This document shows, in pieces, positions 26,302 to 34,715 of a stretch of DNA of 64,000 nt (positions are counted from its first letter, which is position 1; each line of letters opens with the position of its first letter). The position numbers and the translations under genes were made by a program. The DNA is taken from positions 2,976,001 through 3,040,000 of the forward strand of contig NC_009706.1 in NCBI RefSeq assembly GCF_000016505.1. The letters run 5' to 3'. The notes under the pieces were generated by a model that saw only the letters and a list, made by a program, of their open reading frames with translations, searched no databases and was not told the DNA's origin. This stretch comes from Clostridium kluyveri DSM 555 (GTDB taxonomy: Bacteria > Bacillota > Clostridia > Clostridiales > Clostridiaceae).

Positions 26302-26777
26302 TAGTATATCATGGTTCTTATTGCATCGTAGATAATCCCCATGTATCTTTCTCTAGGGATGCATTGGACTTCGGAAAGGGTTTTTATGTAACGGAATTTA
26401 AATCTCAAGCAATTAATTGGACAAATAAATTCAAAAAAAGAGGAAAAGACGGGTACCTGAATATATATAACTTAGAAATAGATAAAGTTAATAATTCTTG
26501 TAAAATCAAAAAGTTTTTGAGCTACAATACAGAATGGCTGGACTTTATACTTAAGTGTAGAGCAGGAAATAATATTTATTTAGAATATGACATAATTATA
26601 GGTGGTATAGCTGATGACAGAGTTTATAATACAATAGAATTATATCAAGCCAATTTAATTAGAAAAGATGAAGCCTTAAAAAGATTAAAGTTTTACAAAC
26701 CTAATCAACAAATATGTATCGTTAACCAGAAAACTATTAATAAATATCTAAAATATGAAAAAAGTAAGGAAGTATAA
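26298..26777 (+). CDS. DUF3990 protein (ADP-ribosyltransferase-fold, candidate toxin)
   Basis: 159 residues beginning IVYHGSYCIVDNPHVSFSRDALDFGKGFYVTEFKSQAINW. The YHGS, F-x-x-GFYVT and later DIIIGGIADDRVYNTIELY arrangement is that of DUF3990, a family grouped with ART-fold (ADP-ribosyltransferase) proteins. The start is TTG at 26298. It lies between a DUF3791 gene and another small gene, four bases away on the right. The toxin role is inferred from the genomic arrangement and fold class. Confidence 0.78.
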   Translation: MIVYHGSYCIVDNPHVSFSRDALDFGKGFYVTEFKSQAINWTNKFKKRGKDGYLNIYNLEIDKVNNSCKIKKFLSYNTEWLDFILKCRAGNNIYLEYDIIIGGIADDRVYNTIELYQANLIRKDEALKRLKFYKPNQQICIVNQKTINKYLKYEKSKEV

Positions 26778-26780
26778 AAC

Positions 26781-27032
26781 ATGGAAGCTAATAAAATATT
26801 ATTGCAATCTTTATATAAAAATATAATTTTAGAATTCTCAAAGAAAACTGGCAAAGGATTAGATGAAAGTATGGACTATTTCTATAAATCCGAAACTTAT
26901 GAATTAATAAGCCAAGGTGTAGGAGATTTACACTGCAAAGGAGTTAAATATCTTACTGATGAATTAATGCTAGAATATGGAATAATTGAACATAAAAGTT
27001 ATCCAAAATCCTTTGTTCATTATAAAAATTAA
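26781..27032 (+). CDS. DUF3791-like small protein
   Basis: 83 residues. The pattern YKNIILEFSKKTGKGLDESMDYFYKSETYELISQGVGDLHCKGVKYLTDELMLEYG resembles a shortened DUF3791 (LH near the middle, then a terminal helix). Three bases after the DUF3990 gene, same operon. It may be a second partner. It is the last gene of element 1 before the right junction. Confidence 0.65.
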   Translation: MEANKILLQSLYKNIILEFSKKTGKGLDESMDYFYKSETYELISQGVGDLHCKGVKYLTDELMLEYGIIEHKSYPKSFVHYKN

Positions 27033-27038
27033 TATAAA

Positions 27039-27062
27039 TTTGGTCACAAAATGGTCACAAAA
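27039..27062 (+). other. Arm-type site pair, right end of element 1
   Basis: GGTCAC at 27042 and 27053 (11-bp period) in TTTGGTCACAAAATGGTCAC, same sequence and spacing as 6628/6639. It begins just after the stop of the last gene and about 130 bp before the att repeat. Confidence 0.65.
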
Positions 27063-27186
27063 AGCACTACATCACAATGGATATAATTATATGTAATCAT
27101 AAATTAACTTTAATGAACCCTGTATTTTCAATACTTTATAATATATAATCATGTATTGTTATATTGAGTTAAAAATATATTTACGT

Positions 27187-27232
27187 TCTCCAAAACCGTT
27201 GGTTGTGGGTTCGATTCCTACTGCCCCTGCCA
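27187..27232 (+). repeat. attR of element 1 / attL of element 2 (46 bp)
   Basis: Exact copy of the last 46 bases of tRNA-Trp (6501-6546). No 5' half of a tRNA precedes it, so it is a junction, not a gene. Confidence 0.95.
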
Positions 27233-27241
27233 TAACAAAGC

Positions 27242-27270
27242 CTGTAGAATCAATGGTTCTACGGTTTTTT
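27242..27270 (+). terminator. tRNA-trailer-like terminator after second att copy
   Basis: CTGTAGAA/TTCTACGG stem with T6, clearly related to the terminator after the intact tRNA-Trp (both contain GTAGAATCAA and GGTTCTAC). The elements seem to carry a copy of the tRNA trailer as well as the tRNA end. Confidence 0.65.
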
Positions 27271-27301
27271 ATTTTGGGGTAAAATAAATTACATATTTGA
27301 A

Positions 27302-27325
27302 TTGGGTTCTATTTGGGTACTACTA
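27302..27325 (+). other. Arm-type site pair, left end of element 2
   Basis: TTGGGTTCTATTTGGGTACT: GGGTTC at 27304 and GGGTAC at 27315 (11-bp period), matched by 42523 and 42534 at the other end of the element. Confidence 0.65.
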
Positions 27326-27378
27326 TACTAAAAAACTACTAAAAAATAATATAAATTACCACAAGAGAATGGATACTT

Positions 27379-28629
27379 TTATAACTGTTTTTTAGCTTTA
27401 TTGACCTCATTATTAAATAAATTTTCTAGTTTATCAGCAGCTTCTACGTCTGCTTTTTGCAAACTATGTGAATATATATCTGTGGTAGTTGAAGTTCTGG
27501 CATGACCTAGTCTCTTAGAAACTGTGGTTATATCTACACCCTGGTTAATTAATAATGTTGCAGAAGTATGCCTTAAACCATGAAAATTAACTTCTTTTAA
27601 TAAATATTTACTTTTATCTTTTGGTGGTATTTTATCATCATTTATAATAGATTCATTATGTTTTCTGATAAACTTTAGAAACCATTTACTTATTGTGCTT
27701 GGGAATATAGACTTTCCATCAGTTGCAGTAAATAAAGCATCACTATCATGCCATAAGTTTCCTAACTTTAATTTTTCAGTATTTTGCCACCTTTTATATT
27801 CCTTTAGTAATGTCATAACTGATATAGGTATAGATATTAACCTAGTTGTTTCTGTCTTTGTTGATTTTATAAAAGTGTCCCGGCCGGGTAAATGTTGTAA
27901 AGATTTATTTATTTTTATTGTACAATCATCAAAATTAATATCGCTCCATGTTAGTGCTGTTAACTCCCCTTCACGCATCCCGCCATAAATAGCTAAAGTA
28001 ATCATAGTTTTATATTTAATGGGCTCATTTTCTATTAGTTGGAGAACATATGCAGTCTCTTCTATATTGAAATGTCTAGCTTCTTTTTTCTCAACTTTAG
28101 GTGCCTTTAAACGTAAAGCCGGATTATTCAAAATGAATCCCCATTGTATAGCAGTAGCAAGTATACTTGAAATCAATCTGTGGTGATGTAATATAGTTCT
28201 TTCCGACAGTCCTCCGGGTTTACCATCATTTCTGATACCATCTTCACGTAGATTGCTATAAAATTCAGTTATATGCGTTGGTTGTAGTTTATTTAATTTA
28301 ATATGGCCAAGAGCTGGAATAATACGTGTATATAATAATTCTTTATATCGGTATAAAGTTTTTGGTGCGAGCTCTGCTTCTGCATAATCCTTTAACCATT
28401 TTTTTATGAACTCTTCAAATGTAATTTTACCGCTATCTAAATAAATTCCCTTCTCTATTTCATCTTTAAATAATACCCATTGTTTATTAGCTTCTTCAAG
28501 CTGCTTACCAGGTCTTATATGGGATAAATTTATCGTTTTACGTTTTATTATCTTTTTACCCTTCTTATCATATCCACAGGATACTGTAAGTCTATATGAA
28601 TTATCCCCTCGCTTTTCTATTGATGCCAT
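27379..28629 (-). CDS. int: Tyrosine recombinase integrase of element 2
   Basis: 416 residues. The N-terminal AP2-like arm-binding segment (ASIEKRGDNSYRLTVSCGYDKKGKK) is followed by a core-binding domain and a catalytic domain with IYGGMREGELTALTW (Arg), HGLRHTSATLLINQGVDITTVSKRLGHARTSTTTDIYSH (His-x-x-Arg, His and Tyr). It uses the same tRNA-Trp target as the element 1 integrase, although the proteins are clearly different in sequence. It reads toward its attachment site. The ribosome-binding site GGGG precedes ATG at 28629. Confidence 0.95.
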   Translation of the reverse strand: MASIEKRGDNSYRLTVSCGYDKKGKKIIKRKTINLSHIRPGKQLEEANKQWVLFKDEIEKGIYLDSGKITFEEFIKKWLKDYAEAELAPKTLYRYKELLYTRIIPALGHIKLNKLQPTHITEFYSNLREDGIRNDGKPGGLSERTILHHHRLISSILATAIQWGFILNNPALRLKAPKVEKKEARHFNIEETAYVLQLIENEPIKYKTMITLAIYGGMREGELTALTWSDINFDDCTIKINKSLQHLPGRDTFIKSTKTETTRLISIPISVMTLLKEYKRWQNTEKLKLGNLWHDSDALFTATDGKSIFPSTISKWFLKFIRKHNESIINDDKIPPKDKSKYLLKEVNFHGLRHTSATLLINQGVDITTVSKRLGHARTSTTTDIYSHSLQKADVEAADKLENLFNNEVNKAKKQL

Positions 28630-28684
28630 CCATTATCCCCTTTCTATAAAATATTTGTAGGTACTGTATAATTTAAAGCAGTAC

Positions 28685-29263
28685 CTACAATAAGTTTAAT
28701 TTACTAAAATCAATTTCAAGAGTATCATATATGCTAACTTTTATAATATCTTTAAAAGTATATACTTTTGGAGCTGCATATTGATTATTTTTATCAAGCT
28801 TATAAACCAATATGGATTCTTCCATAGGATTTACTATCCAATATTCTTTTACTCCAAATTGTTCATATAACCATAATTTCCTTACATAGTCATTAGATGG
28901 ATTATAAGGTGACACTATCTCTATTATCATATCGGGAGCACCAATACAGCCCTTATCATTCAATTTATTCCTATCACATATTACCGATATATCAGGCTGA
29001 ACAATGTTTTTACAGTTATCAAGGTTTTCATCATCAGTAAGAAATACATCAAATGGTGAAGGATATACCTTGCAGTTACCGTTGTTGGATCTAATATAAT
29101 TATAAAACCTAGCAGATAACTCCATAATAAGTCCTTGGTGTATTCTTGACGGAGCTGGAGACATAGCATATATTTTACCTTCTATAAGTTCAATACGCTC
29201 ATTTTCAGGGTAATTCATGTAGTCAGTATAAGTATACGTTTTATTTTTAGCTGTGTTATCCAT
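28685..29263 (-). CDS. Uma2-family (DUF820) endonuclease-fold protein
   Basis: 192 residues with the Uma2 pattern: YTDYMNYPENERIELIEGKIYAMSPAPSRIHQ, QPDISVICDRNKL, GAPDMIIEIVSPYNPSNDYVRKLWLYEQFGVKEYWIVNP. The catalytic-type Asp, Glu and Lys of a PD-(D/E)XK fold are present (PDISVI, EIVSP, K-LWLYE). Uma2 genes are frequent in cyanobacteria and less so in clostridial mobile elements; the function is unknown. It lies between the integrase and the repressor. Confidence 0.88.
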   Translation of the reverse strand: MDNTAKNKTYTYTDYMNYPENERIELIEGKIYAMSPAPSRIHQGLIMELSARFYNYIRSNNGNCKVYPSPFDVFLTDDENLDNCKNIVQPDISVICDRNKLNDKGCIGAPDMIIEIVSPYNPSNDYVRKLWLYEQFGVKEYWIVNPMEESILVYKLDKNNQYAAPKVYTFKDIIKVSIYDTLEIDFSKLNLL

Positions 29264-29294
29264 TGAATTTTACCTCCTTTCTAGGGCATTGTGT

Positions 29295-29783
29295 TTATTT
29301 TCCTATTTTTCTAGATTTCTTAATGATTTCAGACATTTTAAATTCTATAAAAGATTTACTACTATTTTTTAAATCTATAATATCACTTTCGTCTATCTCG
29401 AATTCACTGCCATCTTTTAATTGAAGTATCATATATCCATTTTCTATTTCACGAATAATTTTATATCCTAGGGTATATAGATATTGCTCAATATAATCTG
29501 TCTGAGCAGCATCTATATTCTCAGATCTTTTCATTTCATTGAATTTTTTATCAATGGTACTATCATAAAAAGCATCTATAAAATCTTGTGTTCTTCCTAA
29601 AATAGCTCCATGTTTTATACATAATGCATCCTCTATTTTATTTAAAATTTCAATACTTGGTGTTACTTCATCAGATTCATATTTTTGAACCATCCTTAAA
29701 GATTTATTAATTTTATTGGCTAATGTTTCCTGAGTTAATTTGTTATTTTTCCTATAATATTTTATAGATTCTCCTATCGTCAT
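29295..29783 (-). CDS. cI-like XRE repressor of element 2
   Basis: About 162 residues. The N-terminal helix-turn-helix MTIGESIKYYRKNNKLTQETLANKINKSLRMVQKYESDEVTPSIEIL is followed by a C-terminal region of about 90 residues without a visible LexA/S24 peptidase motif. ATG at 29783 has GAGGTGG nine bases ahead. It is divergent from the Cro-like gene across an intergenic region with two identical 17-bp repeats, which look like its operators. Confidence 0.88.
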   Translation of the reverse strand: MTIGESIKYYRKNNKLTQETLANKINKSLRMVQKYESDEVTPSIEILNKIEDALCIKHGAILGRTQDFIDAFYDSTIDKKFNEMKRSENIDAAQTDYIEQYLYTLGYKIIREIENGYMILQLKDGSEFEIDESDIIDLKNSSKSFIEFKMSEIIKKSRKIGK

Positions 29784-29817
29784 TTGATACCACCTCATAT
29801 TAAGAATATCATATAAC

Positions 29818-29879
29818 GAAATAAAAGTACATATTTTATTTTTAAAAACCTTGACATATGAAATAAAAGTACATATAAT
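29818..29879 (+). promoter_or_regulatory. Rightward promoter and paired operators of the element 2 switch
   Basis: TTGACA (29851-29856) and TATAAT (29874-29879) with 17 bp between: a perfect consensus promoter for the Cro-like gene. The 17-mer GAAATAAAAGTACATAT occurs at 29818-29834 and 29860-29876, 42 bp apart (four helical turns). The second copy fills the promoter spacer, so a bound repressor would block RNA polymerase. Confidence 0.8.
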
Positions 29880-29925
29880 ATAATTAAAGCGAAATGAAAA
29901 TTCACATTTAGGAGGGTGGCTATAA

Positions 29926-30318
29926 ATGAATGGACTTAATCTTAAAATAGAAAGAATAAAAAAAGGTCTTTCTCAAAAACAATTAGCATCCATGTTGGGT
30001 GTTACAAATCAAACTATTTCAGATTATGAAAGATGTAAAATATCGCCTAGTTTATCTAATATGGAAAAAATATGTAAAATACTTAATATTAATCCTAGAA
30101 AGTTATTTTTTAATAATGATGAAAAGGAGGGGGATAAGGTGTTAGAAATAATAATTCCAGAGGATAATAAAAAACTTGATAGGCAGATTAAGGCGTTGGA
30201 ATATGCCATACAGCATAATACAAACGAAAAGGATAAATGTATTCATAAGAAAGCATATGACAGGCTGGTTGAGGAAAGAAAAAATAGACTAGCTAAGGAG
30301 GATTCAGATAATGACTAA
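29926..30318 (+). CDS. Cro-like XRE regulator
   Basis: 130 residues. The N-terminal helix-turn-helix LKIERIKKGLSQKQLASMLGVTNQTISDYERCKISPSLSNMEKICKILNI is followed by a Lys/Glu-rich helical C-terminus. It has an AGGAGGG ribosome-binding site and is the first gene of the rightward operon, directly behind a consensus promoter. It overlaps the next gene by 8 bp. Likely antagonist of the leftward repressor or early regulator. Confidence 0.88.
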   Translation: MNGLNLKIERIKKGLSQKQLASMLGVTNQTISDYERCKISPSLSNMEKICKILNINPRKLFFNNDEKEGDKVLEIIIPEDNKKLDRQIKALEYAIQHNTNEKDKCIHKKAYDRLVEERKNRLAKEDSDND

Positions 30319-30541
30319 AAAAGCATATTTAAAAGAAGCAGCGGAGGAATTAGGATTTACTTACTATCAACTAAGGCGTATGGCAAAAGAAAGAAAAATT
30401 CCCTTCCTGAAAAGTGGCAATAGATATATCTTTGACATTGATTTATGTAATGAGTATTTGAAAAATGAAGCTATGGAAAATATGAAACAGGTACAAACTG
30501 TTAAGCAATATGGAGTTTTACGAAAGGTTAGTGCTGATTAA
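30311..30541 (+). CDS. Excisionase-like helix-turn-helix protein
   Basis: 76 residues: YLKEAAEELGFTYYQLRRMAKERKIPFLKSGNRYIFDIDLCNEYL, the MerR-like/excisionase DNA-binding domain. AAGGAGG ribosome-binding site. Second gene of the rightward operon, between the Cro-like gene and the primase. Candidate excision factor of element 2, placed far from its integrase as in many satellites. Confidence 0.82.
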   Translation: MTKKAYLKEAAEELGFTYYQLRRMAKERKIPFLKSGNRYIFDIDLCNEYLKNEAMENMKQVQTVKQYGVLRKVSAD

Positions 30542-30566
30542 TTCAAAAAAGTGTGGTGATAACATA

Positions 30567-32873
30567 ATGCAGAACCTAAATAATAACTTTGATAATATAC
30601 CAAGAGAACTTAGAGAATATCCTAACTGGGTTCTGTGGAAGCTAGAAAGTAGAAAAGGGAAAACTACAAAAATTCCTTATCAAATTGATGGGAAAATGGC
30701 AAGTAGTACTAATCCAGATACATGGAACACCTTTAGCAAAGTAGTAGAAACATATAACCACATGGGGAAATATTCAGGAATTGGATTTATGTTTCAAGAT
30801 AGTGGTATCGTTGGGATAGATATTGACGATTGCGTAAAAGATGGCGAAATATCAGAAAAAGCTGCATATATAATAGATACGTTAGACAGTTATACCGAAC
30901 TAAGTCAAAGTGGAAAAGGGGTTCATGTTCTAGCTTATGGATATATCCCAAGGGCAGTAAAAAGAGAAATAGAAATGTATAATACCGGACGATATTTTGC
31001 ATTAACTGGAGATTCATTAGCTGGTAATAAAATAGAAAATAGGCAAAAACAACTAGATGCGATATATAATATCTATCAAAAAGATGATGAAGCTCTTAAA
31101 GAGCAGCTCCCAGTGAAAACGCTACAATCTAAGAATATTAAATTTAATATTAATGAATTATTGGATAAAGCTTTTGCTAGTAAAAATGGATTTAAAATAA
31201 AAGCTCTTTATGATGGTAGTTGGCAGAACCTTTATAATAGTCAGTCAGAAGCAGACCAAGCACTAGCCAATTATCTAGCATTTTGGCTCAATAAAGATCC
31301 TTATCTCATGGATGAAGCTTTCAGAAGAAGCGGGTTGTGTAGGGAAAAATGGGACAGGGATGATTATATGACAAGGACTATAAATAAGGCTATAAGGGAT
31401 TGTAGAGAAACATATCAAGAATATATGATAAGAACACAAAAGGAAACTAATGATTTTATTAAAAACTATGATTTTACTGATTTAGGTATTTCTAAAGACT
31501 TTAAAAATAAATATAAGGATATTTTAAAGTACGCAGTAGATATAAAATATTACTACTATTGGGATGGAAAGAAATGGGTTAGAGATGATGATGGATTGCC
31601 TATAAAAACTCTTTCGATTAAATTTGTTGAAAATATGGTGGTAAAAATAAATCAGTATATTTCAAAGCTTGATGATGAAAAAGAAATTGCAGACATGAGA
31701 AAAGTGAGGAATAAGCTGAAAAGTGCTAGAACATTAGATGTTATATATAAGCAATACAAAGCCTTTGAAGATACACATATTAATTCAAAGATAATGGATT
31801 CAGATGTTAGGTATATAAATTGCAATAATGGAATTGTGGATATTACCACAGGTAAAATATTACCCCATGATAAAGATTTACACATATCTAAAATAGCAGA
31901 GGTTAATTATGTACCAGGTAAAATAAACTCATTATTTAAAGCTTCCATTGATAGATTATTCAATGGTGATAATGAGGAAATTGAAGCCTTTGAAATACTC
32001 TTAGGATATATGTTGAGTGGTAGAGCTAACCAAAAGATATTTCCCATAATACATGGTGTAAGAAATACAGGGAAAACACAAATTTTTGAACTTATATTAA
32101 ATACTTTTGGTAGTGACTATGTTAAATCTATAGATAAAAGCCTTTTAATGAAAGCATGGAATAAAAATTCAGGGGCTAATCCAGAGCTTGCAGAGCTTCA
32201 AGGAGTAAGGTTACTAATATGTTCCGAAACTAGTGATTCTGATTATCTTGATACAGATTTTATGAAAAAGATAGTTGGAGGAGATACAATTAAGGCCAGA
32301 CCATTATATAAACCACCTATTGAGTTTACACCTAATTTTGTACCTGTAATATTCACAAATAAAAAACCAAGTTTTGATGGTAATGATGATGCGTTGGTTA
32401 TAAGAATTATAGTTATAGAATTATTGTACTCACTGGAAAAGAATGATATAGACCCTGATTTTAAAAGGAAAGTTTTAGAGGATAAAGAAGGTCTATTTAG
32501 CTATATTATAAGCTGCATTGTGAAATTTACTAAAACAGGCAAATTGAAATTTCCGCAAAGGTGGGCAGATTCAAAAGAAGAGTATGCAAAGGAAAATAAT
32601 CCTTATGGCAGATTTAAAGATATATATTTCAGTGATTTGCCTGGTCATAATTTACCTGCAAAAGAAGTATATCCAATATTTGAAGAATGGTACCTCAATG
32701 AGTATTCTAAGAACGTTCCATCAAGGAAAAAAATTACACAGGGATTCAAAGCTTTAGGTATAAAAACTGGAATGACTAAAGGATATGTTACTTATAAAGA
32801 TTTAGTTTTTAATATAAAAGATAATGATGTTAATTCAGATATTTTTAGATGTATTAAGGGTGGCTTTAAGTAG
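30567..32873 (+). CDS. P4-type primase-helicase of element 2
   Basis: About 768 residues. The N-terminal primase-polymerase-like domain has NIPRELREYPNWVLWKLESRKGKTTKIPYQ, GFMFQDSGIVGIDIDDCVKDG (catalytic Asp pair) and SGKGVHVLAYG. A primase C-terminal-type segment follows (ANYLAFWLNKDPYLMDEAFRRSGLCREKWDR). The D5_N/SF3 helicase has NCNNGIVDITTGKI, IHGVRNTGKTQ as Walker A, and LLICSETSDSDYLDTDFMKKIVGGDTIKARPLYK. Start ATG 30567 after GGTGATAAC; the longer frame overlaps the upstream gene. Replicates the element after induction. Confidence 0.93.
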   Translation: MQNLNNNFDNIPRELREYPNWVLWKLESRKGKTTKIPYQIDGKMASSTNPDTWNTFSKVVETYNHMGKYSGIGFMFQDSGIVGIDIDDCVKDGEISEKAAYIIDTLDSYTELSQSGKGVHVLAYGYIPRAVKREIEMYNTGRYFALTGDSLAGNKIENRQKQLDAIYNIYQKDDEALKEQLPVKTLQSKNIKFNINELLDKAFASKNGFKIKALYDGSWQNLYNSQSEADQALANYLAFWLNKDPYLMDEAFRRSGLCREKWDRDDYMTRTINKAIRDCRETYQEYMIRTQKETNDFIKNYDFTDLGISKDFKNKYKDILKYAVDIKYYYYWDGKKWVRDDDGLPIKTLSIKFVENMVVKINQYISKLDDEKEIADMRKVRNKLKSARTLDVIYKQYKAFEDTHINSKIMDSDVRYINCNNGIVDITTGKILPHDKDLHISKIAEVNYVPGKINSLFKASIDRLFNGDNEEIEAFEILLGYMLSGRANQKIFPIIHGVRNTGKTQIFELILNTFGSDYVKSIDKSLLMKAWNKNSGANPELAELQGVRLLICSETSDSDYLDTDFMKKIVGGDTIKARPLYKPPIEFTPNFVPVIFTNKKPSFDGNDDALVIRIIVIELLYSLEKNDIDPDFKRKVLEDKEGLFSYIISCIVKFTKTGKLKFPQRWADSKEEYAKENNPYGRFKDIYFSDLPGHNLPAKEVYPIFEEWYLNEYSKNVPSRKKITQGFKALGIKTGMTKGYVTYKDLVFNIKDNDVNSDIFRCIKGGFK

Positions 32874-33194
32874 TATAAGGTGTAGTTGGGTAATAGTGAC
32901 TTTTAAGAAGTACTACCTAGCCAAAGATAGTTATACTAAAGGCTTATACGTGATAGGTAGTAGAGGTAGTACTTTATTTTAAAATTTAAAAATATAAAAA
33001 ATATATATTATATATAAAAATATAAAAATTTTAAAAAAGTTTTTTTAGCAAGAACTACTACCCAATAAAAAAATACTGCTTAAGGCCTGATATATCAACG
33101 GATTAAGTATAGTAATATACGAAATATAACTACTACTGAGTAGTATAACTACCCCCTTGTGGTTATTAGGAAGAGACAGGAGGTATTTGAGAAA
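32874..33194. other. Noncoding region after the primase with ACTAC/GTAGT clusters
   Basis: No gene in about 320 bp. Many copies of ACTACC, ACTACT and their complements (for example near 32910, 32957, 33053, 33128, 33145) surround a strongly AT-rich core (32975-33045). A repeat cluster plus an AT-rich melting region just downstream of a replication primase is what an origin looks like. No protein-binding evidence is available. Confidence 0.45.
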
Positions 33195-33302
33195 ATGAAT
33201 AGAGAAAATTTAAGAAAAGTTATAGCTATGAGAATTACTGGCTTAGGTAGTGAAGAATTTTATTTCCATCAATGGATTAGTTTAAAGGGATTAAATTTAT
33301 AA
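33195..33302 (+). CDS. Short protein, 35 aa
   Basis: Reads MNRENLRKVIAMRITGLGSEE and ends SLKGLNL. An AGGAGG ribosome-binding site lies at good distance. Co-oriented with the primase and the next gene, with a tail of 20 bp to it. No family known. Confidence 0.5.
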   Translation: MNRENLRKVIAMRITGLGSEEFYFHQWISLKGLNL

Positions 33303-33322
33303 GTTAAAGGAGCTTGATAGAA

Positions 33323-33772
33323 ATGTTAGAAGTATATGAATTAATGGGAACTATGCTAGTAAACACTGACAAGCCTATACCTAAATTGAAAAGAAGCTGG
33401 ATGAAGGATTTATATAAGGAGTTTGAAATAGGAAAGCCCCTTAACCCGAATCAGCACTTTCAAATTTTGATTTTATTAGGTGAGTTTATGGCAGAAGAAT
33501 TGTACTCACTAAAGGACAACCCTCTGATGAATAAGGACTTGAGAGAAACATACTTGAGGATTTCAAATAGCTTGGGACATTACATGGATAGATTTTTATT
33601 CTATGCCCTCCAGTGCTATGAGAAAGGGGAAATAGTAGAAATGCCCAAGGGTGGTATTTCTCTACTTGAAGATGCGTGTTCAAAGGCTATGGAGTTTATT
33701 CCATCACCTAAAAAGGTAATGGATAAGTTCTGTAATATGTATGGAATAAATATGTGTGAAGTTGCCCTGTAA
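33323..33772 (+). CDS. Hypothetical phage-type protein, 149 aa
   Basis: Helical protein, no recognised domain: MLEVYELMGTMLVNTDKPIP near the N-terminus and SLLEDACSKAMEFIPSPKKVMDKF near the C-terminus. Start ATG 33323 uses AAAGGAG; the longer frame starts at TTG 33314. It is part of the rightward operon of small genes. Confidence 0.65.
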   Translation: MLEVYELMGTMLVNTDKPIPKLKRSWMKDLYKEFEIGKPLNPNQHFQILILLGEFMAEELYSLKDNPLMNKDLRETYLRISNSLGHYMDRFLFYALQCYEKGEIVEMPKGGISLLEDACSKAMEFIPSPKKVMDKFCNMYGINMCEVAL

Positions 33773-33786
33773 GGATTTGAAAGGTA

Positions 33787-34102
33787 TGAATATAACTTTA
33801 AACGAAGGGAATATTCCCACCGTTAATAAGGTTGAAGTTATTGAAGGAATTTATCTGCATATGAGAGGGCAAAACTTGCTTTGAAATTGGAGCCTGTTAT
33901 ACAGGAGAAAGCTAAAGAGAATCTAAAAACATCAACTGGAGGTAAAAATCCTCTACCTTGTCAGAAATCTGACAACCCTGCTATAAACAGAAAAAAAGAA
34001 CTAGCACAAATAGCCGGAGTATCACATGACACTATTCACAAAGTTAAGATTATTGAAAATAAGGGAAGTGAGGAAAGGAAGTGTTTACATGAAAGCAATT
34101 AG
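33787..34102 (+). pseudogene. Frameshifted ParB/DNA-binding-like gene remnant
   Basis: A short frame from ATG 33787 (MNITLNEGNIPTVNKVEVIE) breaks near 33870. A second frame then carries YERAKLALKLEPVIQEKAKENLK, SDNPAINRKKELAQIAGVSHDTIHKVKIIENKG. This second part is the spacer and helix-turn-helix seen at the C-terminus of ParB-like or phage replication-type DNA-binding proteins. The break and the missing N-terminal domain mark it as decayed. Confidence 0.6.
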
Positions 34103-34361
34103 TGATGAAAGCATAAAGGATACAGTTGACCAGATGTTTGTTGAAAAAATATTGCTTTTTAATGAAATTGATATAATGAGAGCTACATTTGGACTACCCA
34201 AAGAAGGGTTAAGGGTCTTGACTTTTACTGATTACCTGATACTGGAATGGATAAGGGAAATTATAGATAGAAAACAAGAGCTTGCCACACCAGAGACTAA
34301 AATCAAAATTATCAAAGAAATATTCAATGCTATGGACAAGTATACGGATTGCGAATCATAA
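34089..34361 (+). CDS. Hypothetical protein, 90 aa
   Basis: Reads MKAISDESIKDTVDQMFVEK and is helical, with no family recognised. Start ATG 34089 is favoured by GAGGAAAGGAAG ahead of it; the longer frame overlaps the upstream remnant. Followed 18 bp later by the next small gene. Confidence 0.6.
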   Translation: MKAISDESIKDTVDQMFVEKILLFNEIDIMRATFGLPKEGLRVLTFTDYLILEWIREIIDRKQELATPETKIKIIKEIFNAMDKYTDCES

Positions 34362-34379
34362 ATCAAGGAGGGGTTATAA

Positions 34380-34715
34380 ATGGATAAAGTATTAAGAAAT
34401 GTCATTAATAAAGTCATAGAGCTAAAGAAACTCAATGTTAGTGAAGTCTTTGGATTAGATTTAGATAAATCACCGGAATTTAAGGGTCTGGATAAAAGAG
34501 TAAATAACATTTTAGAATCATTAAAACCAAAGGTATCTCCAGATGTATATAAATCTGTTATTGATATTGTTGAATACAAAGACCGTCAGGCTATTTTATA
34601 TATGAATTTTTATTTTAAAAAAGGTGTTATAGAGGGACTTACTGATTTGAATTTTCTATCAGAAATAAAAGATATAGCTTATATAGATAGCTTTGGAGGG
34701 AATAAAGATGATTAG
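34380..34715 (+). CDS. Hypothetical protein, 111 aa
   Basis: Helical, with the segments VINKVIELKKLNVSEVFGLDLDK and VYKSVIDIVEYKDRQAILYMNFYFKKGVIEGL. Strong AAGGAGGGG ribosome-binding site. Overlaps the next gene by 8 bp. Unknown function within the satellite operon. Confidence 0.65.
   Translation: MDKVLRNVINKVIELKKLNVSEVFGLDLDKSPEFKGLDKRVNNILESLKPKVSPDVYKSVIDIVEYKDRQAILYMNFYFKKGVIEGLTDLNFLSEIKDIAYIDSFGGNKDD

Larger units (their letters stand above)
6547..27232. mobile_element. Integrative element 1 (20.7 kb) in tRNA-Trp
   Basis: Bounded by the 46-bp tRNA-Trp 3'-end repeats. An integrase is next to the left junction, and GGTCAC arm-type pairs lie inside both ends. Contents are integrase, excisionase, P4-like primase-helicase, XRE regulator, a YqaJ recombination module, surface protein, restriction-modification locus and DUF3791/DUF3990 cassette. 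I see no virion or conjugation genes, so it is either a satellite-like or a plasmid-like integrative element. Confidence 0.88.

Noticed and set aside
27187-27232. Second tRNA-Trp gene
   Set aside because: Only the 3' half is present; there is no acceptor 5' strand or D arm, so it is an attachment-site copy.
32881-33180. CRISPR or tRNA cluster in the gap after the primase
   Set aside because: Only 5-6 base motifs repeat, with no uniform spacers and no cloverleaf.
34232-34579. 115-codon minus-strand frame
   Set aside because: Antisense to two plus-strand genes with strong ribosome-binding sites.
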